Positions 1 to 5,852 of a DNA stretch of 7,803 nt are shown in pieces (the first letter of the stretch is position 1; each line of letters starts with the position of its first letter). Under the pieces are notes generated by a model, which was not told the DNA's origin, did not search any database, and saw nothing but the letters and a program-made list of their open reading frames with translations. Origin of the DNA: Candidatus Moraniibacteriota bacterium (GTDB lineage Bacteria > Patescibacteriota > Minisyncoccia > Moranbacterales > GCA-2747515); the NCBI GenBank assembly GCA_027069365.1, contig JALXES010000025.1:1-7803 (forward strand), read 5' to 3'. A program made the translations under genes and the position numbers.

Positions 1-137
1 ACTCGCGTGAGTTGTGTGGTGGGCCGCACGTTGCAAATACAGCGGATATTGCCGCATTTGGACGCTTCACAATCACAAAAGAGCAATCCTCCGGCGCCGG
101 CGTACGCCGTGTCAAGGCGGTGTTTGCAACGGAGTGA
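1..137 (+). CDS. alaS: Alanyl-tRNA synthetase, C-terminal end (partial)
   Basis: This is the 3' end of a gene that begins before the window; the first complete codon is at 3 and the stop is TGA at 135-137. The 44 visible residues contain the CGGPH stretch, the C-x3-H part of the zinc site in the AlaRS editing (second additional) domain, and end in GVRRVKAV, the usual close of that domain. AlaRS charges tRNA-Ala with alanine in the cytoplasm, and this domain clears mischarged serine and glycine. The protein stops only four residues after this motif, so the DHHA1/C-Ala tail of typical bacterial AlaRS is absent. From general knowledge, short AlaRS forms occur in Patescibacteria. A free-standing AlaX editing protein carries the same motif and cannot be excluded from this fragment, but AlaRS is more likely. 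Confidence 0.85.
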   Translation, partial: SRELCGGPHVANTADIAAFGRFTITKEQSSGAGVRRVKAVFATE

Positions 138-161
138 CACAAGAAGTTTTATATTTGGATC

Positions 162-190
162 TTGGATACTTTGATAAAAAATGTTATTAT
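162..190 (+). promoter_or_regulatory. Promoter candidate for a small RNA
   Basis: TTGGAT (162-167), a 17-base spacer and TATTAT (185-190) form a sigma-70-like promoter. The TG at 182-183 places TGn directly before the -10 (extended -10). The predicted start is near 196-198, exactly where the first inverted repeat begins. An overlapping alternative uses TTGATA (171-176) with TCTAAC (194-199). No plus-strand coding region follows before the terminator at 241-274. Confidence 0.45.
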
Positions 191-195
191 ATATC

Positions 196-274
196 TAACG
201 ACCTTTAGTGAGTCGTTAAGTGCTGCCTTCTTAAGAAGGTGGGCGTTGTACGGCATCGTGCAGCGCCCCTTTTT
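196..274 (+). ncRNA. Candidate structured small RNA, about 79 nt
   Basis: Three stem-loops lie in a row between a promoter-like sequence and a U-tract. The first is TAACGAC/GTCGTTA (196-202 with 212-218), a perfect 7-bp stem with a 9-nt loop. The second is the 14-base perfect palindrome at 226-239, read as CCTTC/GAAGG around TTAA. The third is a 12-bp stem with a GCAT loop (241-268), followed by five T. Only AGTGCTG (219-225) and base 240 lie between hairpins. No convincing reading frame covers it, and it lacks the T-arm of a tRNA and resembles no RNA class I know. The alternative is simply a 3' region and terminator of alaS with chance inverted repeats. Confidence 0.4.
241..274 (+). terminator. 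Strong rho-independent terminator
   Basis: A 12-bp stem (241-252 with 257-268, including two G-U pairs) closes on the tetraloop GCAT, then C269 and TTTTT at 270-274. The sequence before it is not A-rich enough to serve the opposite strand, so it works on the plus strand. It ends either alaS transcripts or the proposed small RNA. Confidence 0.85.
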
Positions 275-295
275 CTGGTATCTGGTAACTTACCT

Positions 296-333
296 AACAA
301 AAGAGGACTCGTCACAGAAAATGGACAAGTCCT
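296..333 (-). terminator. Rho-independent terminator of the CHC2 gene
   Basis: Read on the minus strand, AGGACTTGTC pairs with GACGAGTCCT over 10 bp with one G-U pair (positions 333-324 with 313-304). The loop is 10 nt, and the stem is followed by C, TTTT, G, TT. It starts 8 bases beyond the stop codon of the minus-strand zinc-finger gene. Together with the plus-strand terminator at 241-274 it insulates two converging transcripts. Confidence 0.75.
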
Positions 334-340
334 AGGCGGC

Positions 341-637
341 TTATTTCTTTGGGAAGCGTCTGTTGAGTCGCCGCGCTAGAAAAATTACAGCCTCTCGGAA
401 ACTCATAAACAGATATTCCATGACAAAGTTAATCGGACTACCACTTGCTCCGCACCCGAGGCAAATGAATAGATTCCGCTCTTTGTAAATCTTAAATGAT
501 GGCGTTCGCTCTGTGTGGAAAGGACACAGAAAAAGCCCCTTCTTATCTGGTTGTTGATCTGTTAGTTCTTTCACCAGTTGCACAAAGTCGGTATCGCGTA
601 CGATACCATTAATCCATTTTTGTGAAAACCGTGCCAT
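341..637 (-). CDS. Stand-alone CHC2 zinc-finger protein (DnaG-type primase domain)
   Basis: The 98-residue product is almost entirely the zinc-binding domain found at the N-terminus of DnaG primases. The ligands are C38 and H41 in LCPFH, and C59 and C62 in CLGC. The TPSF motif lies between them (45-48), and the domain closes with FREAVIFLARRL. In DnaG this domain contacts the single-stranded template and precedes the TOPRIM catalytic core, which is missing here. The gene has a ribosome site (AGAGGT, 7 bases before ATG) and a terminator just past its TAA, so it looks like an intact small gene rather than a broken dnaG. It cannot make primers alone; a role in DNA binding, or as a remnant of plasmid or phage replication, is inference. 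Its AT-rich codons differ from the GC-rich neighbours, which suggests transfer. Confidence 0.88.
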   Translation of the reverse strand: MARFSQKWINGIVRDTDFVQLVKELTDQQPDKKGLFLCPFHTERTPSFKIYKERNLFICLGCGASGSPINFVMEYLFMSFREAVIFLARRLNRRFPKK

Positions 638-685
638 GATACATACCTCTTTTTAATGTACGAATGCTCTTTAATATAGTGCCAC

Positions 686-695
686 GTATTAATAC
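686..695. repeat. Palindrome upstream of the CHC2 gene
   Basis: GTATTAATAC is a perfect 10-base palindrome, 49 bases upstream of the minus-strand start codon and beside a TATATT that could be its -10 element (minus strand, around 673-678). It could be an operator. No well-spaced -35 was found, and short palindromes are expected in AT-rich DNA. The rest of 638-833 is AT-rich and shows no gene. Confidence 0.2.
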
Positions 696-802
696 AAATA
701 GCAATGGCCCCGAAAACTTCTACATGATGGCCACATAACAGCAAAAGAAAGATATGTTCAAAGATAAAAGTTGCTTATATTGTATAAAGTATTCTCTGTG
801 AT

Positions 803-822
803 TTGACAAACAGGTGTATAAT
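803..822 (+). promoter_or_regulatory. Promoter-like elements before the 65-aa gene
   Basis: A consensus TTGACA (803-808) and a consensus TATAAT (817-822) are present but only 8 bases apart, so they cannot act as one standard promoter. The TATAAT alone would start transcription near 829, leaving a leader of about 5 bases to the ATG at 834 or about 32 to the alternative ATG at 861. The -10 is the more credible element; the -35 match may be chance. Confidence 0.4.
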
Positions 823-833
823 GGAAGTATGGA

Positions 834-1031
834 ATGGTAGTATCTTTTAACCGCAAACGCATGAAAAAACTTCTCTACTGGCTGCGCAAGGTGGGGATGT
901 TGCGCACGGCGTCATACACAGTCAAAGGTAGCGCGGAAAAACTAAACGAAATTGTTGCGTCGGATGGTGGCATGGTGCAAACGCAGAAAGAAATTGACGC
1001 AGCGTATCAAAAGCAACAAACTAGAAAATGA
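834..1031 (+). CDS. Small hypothetical protein, 65 aa
   Basis: I do not recognise this family. The product is basic. Its first half (KKLLYWLRKVGMLRT) could form an amphipathic helix. The second half has an acidic/polar stretch with a GG pair (SDGGMVQTQKEID) and a Lys/Gln/Arg tail. No transmembrane segment, signal peptide or cysteine is present. A GGAAG at 823-827 lies 6 bases before the chosen ATG, but a transcript starting from the TATAAT at 817-822 would begin after it. A second in-frame ATG at 861 (Met-10, followed by KKLL) is a plausible alternative start. The base composition resembles the host genes more than the AT-rich region to its left. It is not obviously in an operon with lysS, which has its own promoter. 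Confidence 0.6.
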   Translation: MVVSFNRKRMKKLLYWLRKVGMLRTASYTVKGSAEKLNEIVASDGGMVQTQKEIDAAYQKQQTRK

Positions 1032-1051
1032 GCGGGGGAGTTTTGGGCGCA

Positions 1052-1080
1052 TTGTCGCGGGGGGTGTTTTTTGCTATGCT
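1052..1080 (+). promoter_or_regulatory. lysS promoter
   Basis: TTGTCG (1052-1057), a 17-base spacer and TATGCT (1075-1080) match the sigma-70 layout. TG at 1072-1073 makes the -10 an extended one. Transcription should start near 1087, leaving about 22 bases of leader before the lysS ATG. Confidence 0.55.
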
Positions 1081-1108
1081 GGGAGTATAAATTGCGTAGA
1101 AATGGCGT

Positions 1109-2617
1109 ATGACACAGCACCAGAGTGTGGGAAGTGAATATGAAGAGCGGCGTGTAAAAGTTGCGCAGCTAAGGGAGAAGGGCATTGACCCCTACCCGGC
1201 TGACGCGCACCGTACGCACACGGTTGCGCAGGCGCTTGCGGACTTTGACGCGCTCGCGCGACGCGATGAGGAGCGTGACGGCGCGCACGTGACAGTGCGC
1301 GAAGGCACGGTCATCACGCTTGCGGGGCGGCTGCGCTCCAAGCGGCAGCACGGCAACCTCACGTTTGCGGATCTGCAGGATGAGAGTGGCACAATCCAAC
1401 TGGCATTTTCCAAAAAAGACATCGGCGCGGAGGCGTACAAGATGTTTGCCAAACTGATTGACCAGAGTGACTTTGTGGAGGTCAGCGGTGTGCTGTTTAC
1501 GACCAAGGTCGGCGTGCAGTCACTCGCGGTGCAGTCGTATCGGCTCTTGACCAAAGCGCTGCGCAGCGTACCGAAGGAGCACTTTGGGCTCGCGGACGAG
1601 GAGGAGCGCTACCGCAAGCGGTATCTGGCGCTACTGCTGGACGAGGAGTTGCGCGCGCGGTTCCGCCGCCGCGCGCAGTTCTGGGCGACGCTGCGCGCGT
1701 TTATGACCGCACGCGGCTTTCTGGAGGTGGAGACACCAACACTGGAGGTGACCACCGGCGGGGCGGAGGCACGACCGTTCCGGACGCACCACAACGACTA
1801 CGATATGGACGTCTATATGCGCATCTCCATCGGCGAGCTGTGGCAGAAGCGATTGATGGCCGCCGGGTTTGAGAAGACATTTGAGATTGGGCGGGCGTAC
1901 CGCAACGAGGGAACGAGCCCGAACCACCTGCAGGAGTTCACCAATATGGAGTTCTACTGGGCGTATGCGGACTACCGCGACGGGATGCACCTGGTGCAGG
2001 AGCTCTACCGCACGGTGGCGCAGGAGGTCTACGGCACGACGCGCTTTACGGCGCACGGCCACACCTTTGATCTCTCCGACGAGTGGCACACGATTGACTA
2101 TGTGAGTGAAGTTAGAGAACGCACCGGCGTGGATGTACTGACGGCAAGCGCCGAGGAGATTGCCGCGAAACTGGACGCGCTGGGCGTCAAGCACGACGCG
2201 AAGACCCGCGAGCGCCTCGTTGACAACCTCTGGAAGTACTGCCGCAAGGACATCGCCGGTCCGGCATTTCTCGTCAATCATCCGGCGTTCCTGGCGCCAT
2301 TGTCCAAGCGCAAGGCGGATAACCCCGAGCAGGTAGAGAAGTTTCAGGTGATTATCGCCGGCGCGGAGGTGGGCAACGGCTACAGCGAGCTGAACGACCC
2401 GCAGGACCAGCGCGCGCGGTTTGAAGCGCAGCAGAAACTCCTGGAAGCCGGCGACGACGAAGCGATGATGCCGGACTGGGAGTTTGTGGAGATGCTGGAG
2501 TACGGGATGCCGCCAACTTGCGGCTTCGGCGTCGGCGAGCGCCTCTTCGCCTTCCTGGAAGGCGTTACGCTGCGCGACGCCACACTCTTCCCGCTGATGA
2601 AGCCGAAGAAAGATTAA
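1109..2617 (+). CDS. lysS: Lysyl-tRNA synthetase, class II
   Basis: LysRS activates lysine with ATP and charges tRNA-Lys in the cytoplasm. The 502 residues match the usual length (about 500). The N-terminus has the typical REKGIDPYP (22-30), followed by an OB-fold anticodon-binding domain (about 66-150, with LAGRLRSKRQHG). The catalytic core shows motif 1 (FLEVETPTL, 204-212), motif 2 (FEIGRAYRNEGTSPNH, 258-273, then FTNMEFYWAY) and the LysRS-type GAEVGNGYSELNDP (418-431). Motif 3 is GFGVGERLFAF (472-482) with R478; it has one residue fewer between the last glycine and the arginine than the E. coli form as I recall it. No clear ribosome site precedes the ATG. An in-frame GTG at 1127 is a less likely start. 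The gene is GC-rich and appears to be transcribed alone. Confidence 0.96.
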   Translation: MTQHQSVGSEYEERRVKVAQLREKGIDPYPADAHRTHTVAQALADFDALARRDEERDGAHVTVREGTVITLAGRLRSKRQHGNLTFADLQDESGTIQLAFSKKDIGAEAYKMFAKLIDQSDFVEVSGVLFTTKVGVQSLAVQSYRLLTKALRSVPKEHFGLADEEERYRKRYLALLLDEELRARFRRRAQFWATLRAFMTARGFLEVETPTLEVTTGGAEARPFRTHHNDYDMDVYMRISIGELWQKRLMAAGFEKTFEIGRAYRNEGTSPNHLQEFTNMEFYWAYADYRDGMHLVQELYRTVAQEVYGTTRFTAHGHTFDLSDEWHTIDYVSEVRERTGVDVLTASAEEIAAKLDALGVKHDAKTRERLVDNLWKYCRKDIAGPAFLVNHPAFLAPLSKRKADNPEQVEKFQVIIAGAEVGNGYSELNDPQDQRARFEAQQKLLEAGDDEAMMPDWEFVEMLEYGMPPTCGFGVGERLFAFLEGVTLRDATLFPLMKPKKD

Positions 2618-2623
2618 ATGCAA

Positions 2624-2658
2624 CCACACACATTTGCCGGAATTTGTGTAGTGTGTGG
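2624..2658 (+). terminator. Possible lysS transcription-end hairpin
   Basis: CCACACAC (2624-2631) and GTGTGTGG (2651-2658) form a perfect 8-bp stem starting 7 bases past the lysS stop, with inner ACACA/TGTGT pairing as an alternative. No T-tract follows (the next bases are ATAAAGG), so it is at best a weak terminator or a 3' stabilising hairpin. Confidence 0.35.
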
Positions 2659-2705
2659 ATAAAGGTGGTGTTTGGTGTCGGCGGGAGTGTTGTTGTGCGC
2701 TCTGT

Positions 2706-2734
2706 TTCTGTGGGTGGCGAGAGTGTGCTATAAT
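2706..2734 (+). promoter_or_regulatory. Promoter of the DsbA-like operon
   Basis: A consensus TATAAT (2729-2734) is preceded by TGC (2726-2728), an extended -10. The -35 position, 17 bases upstream (TTCTGT, 2706-2711), is weak. Transcription should begin near 2741, which excludes upstream in-frame start codons of the following gene. Confidence 0.6.
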
Positions 2735-2784
2735 GTAGTGGACGCTACCTGTGATTGGTTTGCGCAGGGGCGCGTATCGTATTT

Positions 2785-2790
2785 AAGGAA
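2785..2790 (+). promoter_or_regulatory. Ribosome binding site that fixes the DsbA-like start
   Basis: AAGGAA lies 7 bases before the ATG at 2798. The reading frame is open further upstream with an in-frame GTG start codon at 2672, but that lies before the promoter. This site supports 2798 as the true start. Confidence 0.6.
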
Positions 2791-2797
2791 TGTTTTT

Positions 2798-3661
2798 ATG
2801 TCAAAAGAACACACATCAAAACGTGCAACACATAAGGAGGAAGTAAAGGAGAGCGCAGAGGTGGCCGCAAAAGAAACGGCTGTTGCGGGTGCTGTGGATG
2901 AAAATCATCCGACCGGGTGCTGTGGCGGCACGTGCAGCGTGCACACGCCCAAGCGGGTTGTGGCGTATCGCGATGAGCGGTTCCTGTTTGGGTTTGTCAG
3001 TGGCCTGGCAATTGCCGCAATGGCGGGATTTATCATCCTGCTGAATGCCGGCGTGCTTGGTGCACGCGATGGCGCGGGAGCACGTGGCGCAGCTGCCGCA
3101 CAGGGTACACCGCAAAAACAGCAGCTACCAACATTGACTAAGAACGAGTGGGTCTATGGCAATCCAAAGGCGAAGGTGACAATTGTGGAGTTTGCGGACA
3201 TTGACTGCCCGTTCTGCAAGAAGTTTCACAAGACGGCAAAGGACATTGTTGACGAGTCTAAGGGGCGTGTGAAGTGGGTGTTTCGGCACGCGCCGCTGGA
3301 TAGCTTGCACCCGCAGGCACGCACAAAAGCCAACATGCTGGAGTGTATTGCCGCGCAGACAGACAACGACACGTTCTGGCGCGCACTGGACCAGCTGGAA
3401 ACAGGCGAGGTGGCGCTGGCGTCAAAGGACGACTACCTTGCATTTGCTGAGAGTCATGGCGCAGACAAAGAGAAGTTTGACACGTGCATGGCAGACGGCA
3501 CATACCAAGACAAAGTGGCGAGACACTTGGACGAGGCACAGCGCCTGGGCATGAAGGGTACGCCATTTTCTGTGATTGTTGCCGGTAAAACGGCTGTGCC
3601 GGTGCCGGGTGCGCTGCCAAAGGACAAGGTGGAGGCACTCATCGCGCCACTGCTGAAGTAG
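2798..3661 (+). CDS. Membrane-anchored DsbA-like thiol oxidoreductase
   Basis: The 287-residue protein has a polar Lys/Glu-rich N-terminal part (1-60), one transmembrane helix (about 63-88), a low-complexity Gly/Ala/Gln linker (about 90-112) and a thioredoxin-fold domain (about 115-287) of the BdbD/DsbA (Thioredoxin_4) type. The active site is C137-P-F-C140 after EFADID. The cis-proline is P256 in GTPFSVI, and the LECIA segment (C183) matches family members. Such proteins insert disulfides into exported proteins. Basic residues before the helix (KRVVAYRDER) favour a cytoplasmic N-terminus and an external catalytic domain. The N-terminal part contains a CCGGTCSVH cluster (C41, C42, C46, H49), unusual for the family and possibly metal-binding. 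The gene precedes the membrane protein at 3663 by one base. It is redox-active with good certainty; oxidase versus isomerase is undecided. Confidence 0.88.
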   Translation: MSKEHTSKRATHKEEVKESAEVAAKETAVAGAVDENHPTGCCGGTCSVHTPKRVVAYRDERFLFGFVSGLAIAAMAGFIILLNAGVLGARDGAGARGAAAAQGTPQKQQLPTLTKNEWVYGNPKAKVTIVEFADIDCPFCKKFHKTAKDIVDESKGRVKWVFRHAPLDSLHPQARTKANMLECIAAQTDNDTFWRALDQLETGEVALASKDDYLAFAESHGADKEKFDTCMADGTYQDKVARHLDEAQRLGMKGTPFSVIVAGKTAVPVPGALPKDKVEALIAPLLK

Positions 3662-3662
3662 C

Positions 3663-4211
3663 ATGCTGCCAATGTTGCGGGTAATCCTTGACACACTGCG
3701 GATGCCGCGATACAGCCTGACGGGTGGTGTCGTGGCGTTCGTGTTTCTCTTGAGCATTGTCATTGCGCCGCAGTACCAGACACTGCGCGCTATCAGCGAT
3801 ACCGGCGCTTATGCGTTTGATGACAAGGTGCAGCTCACTGCATCGTTGGTGTGGTGGTCGCTGAGCGCGCAGTATGGTGTCGCGCATATACTGGCACTGG
3901 GCGTGCTCGCTGCGCTAACGATGATTGCCGTTGCGCTCGCGGTGCGCGATGCGCACCAACGGGTGGCAGTGGGACGTGTTGCGGGCTTGAGTCTCGTCGG
4001 TGCGTTCATCGGTGCATTGGGTATCGGGTGTAGCGCTTGTGGGGCGGCGTTTCTGACAAGTGTGATTGGTGTGTCCGGTGCGACGTGGGTGGCCGGCAGG
4101 CTGCCACTGCATGGCACAGAATTCAGCCTCTTGGGCATGTTGCTGCTCCTTGGTACAATAAGGGTGCTTGCAAACAAGTGCCGTACCGGTGCGGTCTGTG
4201 CGGTACGATAA
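3663..4211 (+). CDS. Multi-pass membrane protein with intramembrane CxxC
   Basis: I do not recognise this protein by name. Its 182 residues have about four hydrophobic segments (near 18-36, 73-94, 106-139 and 153-170). The third contains GIGCSACG with C123 and C126, followed by a PLHGTEFSLLGM motif (148-160). Two more cysteines, C173 and C179, lie in the short C-terminal tail. The ATG sits one base after the stop of the DsbA-like gene, so the two are co-transcribed and probably translationally coupled. A cysteine pair inside a membrane helix beside a DsbA-like protein suggests a membrane redox partner, analogous in role to DsbB, VKOR or CcdA, though no motif of those families is clear. A metal-transport role is the alternative. 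An ATG at 3672 is another possible start. The rfbA promoter lies inside its 3' end. Confidence 0.75.
   Translation: MLPMLRVILDTLRMPRYSLTGGVVAFVFLLSIVIAPQYQTLRAISDTGAYAFDDKVQLTASLVWWSLSAQYGVAHILALGVLAALTMIAVALAVRDAHQRVAVGRVAGLSLVGAFIGALGIGCSACGAAFLTSVIGVSGATWVAGRLPLHGTEFSLLGMLLLLGTIRVLANKCRTGAVCAVR
4131..4159 (+). promoter_or_regulatory. rfbA-galU promoter inside the preceding gene
   Basis: TTGGGC (4131-4136), a 17-base spacer and TACAAT (4154-4159) with TGG before it (4151-4153) form an extended -10 promoter. The predicted start near 4166 gives a leader of about 66 bases, the first two thirds overlapping the coding end of the membrane-protein gene. Confidence 0.5.
4182..4207 (+). other. Hairpin in the rfbA leader
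   Basis: CGTACCG (4182-4188) and CGGTACG (4201-4207) form a perfect 7-bp stem with a 12-nt loop. The loop and 3' arm contain the direct repeat GTGCGGT (4189-4195 and 4198-4204), so a smaller ACCG/CGGT hairpin (4185-4188 with 4192-4195) is a competing fold. No T-tract follows. It covers the end of the upstream coding region and could affect transcript stability or rfbA translation; this is inference. Confidence 0.35.
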
Positions 4212-4231
4212 AATATTGTGATGATGATACT

Positions 4232-4957
4232 ATGAAAGGCATTATTCTCTCCGGCGGGTCCGGGACGCGGCTGCGGCCGTTGACCAAAATGACATCCAAG
4301 CAGTTGCTGCCGGTGTACAACCGTCCGATGATTTACTATCCGCTGAACACGCTGCTAAAAGCCGGCATCACGGACATTTTGATTATCATTGCGCCGGAGC
4401 ATGCCGGCAACTACCTTAACCTGCTGGGCAGCGGCAAGGAATTCGGCGCGCGGTTTACATATGAGATCCAGGACGAGCCGCGCGGGCTGGCGGAGGCGTT
4501 TATTATCGGTGAGTCGTTCTTGGACGGTGAGAACGTGGCGATGATCCTGGGTGACAACATTTTTGAGGATGACTTTACCGAGGACATCACGAGTTTCCGG
4601 AGCGGCGGGCGGATTTTTGCCAAGCAGGTGCCGGACCCGGAGCGGTTTGGCGTGGTGACGTTTGACAGCGATGGGCGCGTGACGAGTATTGAGGAGAAGC
4701 CGACAGAACCGCAGAGTAACTATGCGATTCCCGGGCTGTACATCTTTGATGGGCGTGCTGCAGAAGTTGCCAAGAGTGTCACACCGAGCGCACGCGGCGA
4801 GTTGGAAATCACGGAGATGCACAACTACTACCTGCAGCGCGGCGAGCTGGATGTCAAGACGTTTGAGGGTGCGTGGGTGGACGCGGGCACGTTTGACTCG
4901 CTGCTCTCAGCGCAGCAGCTGGCAAAGGAGAAGTTGCAGGATAAGTTGATTGTCTAA
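4232..4957 (+). CDS. rfbA: Glucose-1-phosphate thymidylyltransferase, short form
   Basis: The enzyme (RfbA/RmlA) joins glucose-1-phosphate to dTTP, giving dTDP-glucose, the first step toward dTDP-rhamnose and related cell-surface sugars. The 241 residues show the nucleotide-binding loop GGSGTRLRPLT (8-18) and KQLLPVYNRPM (23-33). LGDNIF (106-111) carries the metal-binding D108. EEKP (154-157) and WVDAGTFDSL (215-224) with D217 complete the signature. It is shorter than the roughly 290-residue E. coli form and matches the known short RmlA class that lacks the C-terminal extension. The ATG at 4232 begins MKGIILSGGSGTRL, the expected N-terminus; the reading frame is open upstream, but that part is unrelated. 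No clear ribosome site is seen. No rmlB, C or D genes are present here. galU follows directly. Confidence 0.93.
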   Translation: MKGIILSGGSGTRLRPLTKMTSKQLLPVYNRPMIYYPLNTLLKAGITDILIIIAPEHAGNYLNLLGSGKEFGARFTYEIQDEPRGLAEAFIIGESFLDGENVAMILGDNIFEDDFTEDITSFRSGGRIFAKQVPDPERFGVVTFDSDGRVTSIEEKPTEPQSNYAIPGLYIFDGRAAEVAKSVTPSARGELEITEMHNYYLQRGELDVKTFEGAWVDAGTFDSLLSAQQLAKEKLQDKLIV

Positions 4958-4967
4958 CACACAACCT

Positions 4968-5849
4968 ATGACACAGAACATCAGAAAAGCAATTCTCCCG
5001 GTGGCGGGGTTTGGGACGCGGTTTTTGCCGGCGACCAAGAGCCAGCCGAAGGAGATGCTGCCGATTGTGGATAAGCCGGTGATTCAGTACCTCGTGGAGG
5101 AAGCGGTTGAGAGCGGCATTGAGGAGATTATCTTTGTGACCGGACGCGGGAAACGTGCGATTGAAGACCACTTTGACGTGTCGTACGAGCTGGAGGAAAC
5201 GCTTGTGGAGAAGAACAAACACGACTTGCTCTCAGAGGTGCGCGAGATTGCCCACATGGCAAAGTTTTCGTATGTGCGCCAGCCACTGCCGCTGGGTGAC
5301 GGGCACGCCATCCTCCAGGCGGCACACCTGATTGGTGATGAGCCGGCGCTGGTGCTCTTTGGTGACTGTCTCTATGATAGCGAAGTTCCGGCCTCACGGC
5401 AGATTATTGATGCCTACCATGAGCACGGAGGGTGTGTCATTGGTGCGGCGGAAGTTTCCCGTGAGGAGGTTGCGCAGTTTGGTGTGCTGGGCGGTGAGCG
5501 CACCGATGAGCGCACGATGCGCGTGACGCAGATTGTAGAGAAGCCTTCACCGGAGGAAGCACCATCGCGCAGCGTGGCAGTGGGGAAGTATATCATCACG
5601 CCGGAGATTTTTGACATCCTCGGCACGATGAAGGAAGGGAAGTCCGGAGAAATTCGCTTGGCAGATGCGTTTGAGCTTGCGCTGGAGCGCGGTATCCCGC
5701 TGTATGGGCACGACCTGGAGGGTGTGTGGCTGGATACGGGAGATAAATTTAATTTTCTGCACGCGACCATTCACTTTGGGCTCAAGCATCCCAAGGTCAA
5801 GTCACGCTTGGCGGCGTACATTGCGGACGTTGCGCGCACACTGGAGTAA
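4968..5849 (+). CDS. galU: UTP-glucose-1-phosphate uridylyltransferase
   Basis: GalU makes UDP-glucose from UTP and glucose-1-phosphate, a donor for glycans and a precursor of UDP-galactose and UDP-glucuronate. The 293 residues are of normal length. Motifs are GFGTRFLPATK (14-24), KEMLPIVDKPVIQYLVEEA (28-46), FGDCLYD (131-137) with D133, VEKP (190-193) and WLDTGDKFNFL (254-264) with D256. The ATG at 4968 gives MTQNIRKAILPVAG, which fits the family. An in-frame TTG at 4950 would overlap the rfbA stop by 8 bases and has AGGA eight bases upstream, so a coupled TTG start is a real alternative. The gene lies ten bases after rfbA, in the same unit. Confidence 0.95.
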   Translation: MTQNIRKAILPVAGFGTRFLPATKSQPKEMLPIVDKPVIQYLVEEAVESGIEEIIFVTGRGKRAIEDHFDVSYELEETLVEKNKHDLLSEVREIAHMAKFSYVRQPLPLGDGHAILQAAHLIGDEPALVLFGDCLYDSEVPASRQIIDAYHEHGGCVIGAAEVSREEVAQFGVLGGERTDERTMRVTQIVEKPSPEEAPSRSVAVGKYIITPEIFDILGTMKEGKSGEIRLADAFELALERGIPLYGHDLEGVWLDTGDKFNFLHATIHFGLKHPKVKSRLAAYIADVARTLE

Positions 5850-5852
5850 TCT

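Noticed and set aside
14..208. 64-residue plus-strand reading frame
   Set aside because: It overlaps the AlaRS end in another frame, has a Trp/Cys/Arg-rich unnatural composition and runs through the promoter region into the first hairpin.
196..274. tRNA or SRP RNA
   Set aside because: No cloverleaf, T-loop or CCA end fits, and no GGAA-loop SRP hairpin is present.
341..637. Truncated dnaG pseudogene
   Set aside because: The ribosome site, complete zinc ligand set, clean stop and adjacent terminator argue for an intact short gene; no TOPRIM remnant is seen in the downstream 200 bases.
803..822. Perfect TTGACA/TATAAT promoter before the 65-aa gene
   Set aside because: The two elements are only 8 bases apart, too close to be used together; only the -10 was kept as plausible.
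1631..2629. Long minus-strand reading frame of 332 residues opposite lysS
   Set aside because: It is the antisense shadow of a GC-rich gene; its composition is Arg/His/Val-rich with no recognisable motif, whereas the plus strand encodes a complete LysRS.
2672..2797. Upstream N-terminal extension of the DsbA-like protein, including a hydrophobic stretch
   Set aside because: The in-frame GTG at 2672 lies before the TATAAT at 2729-2734, and a ribosome site supports the ATG at 2798.
4037..4231. N-terminal extension of RfbA containing CxxC pairs
   Set aside because: It overlaps the membrane-protein gene out of frame and precedes the conserved RmlA N-terminus; the cysteine pairs are a by-product of the other frame.
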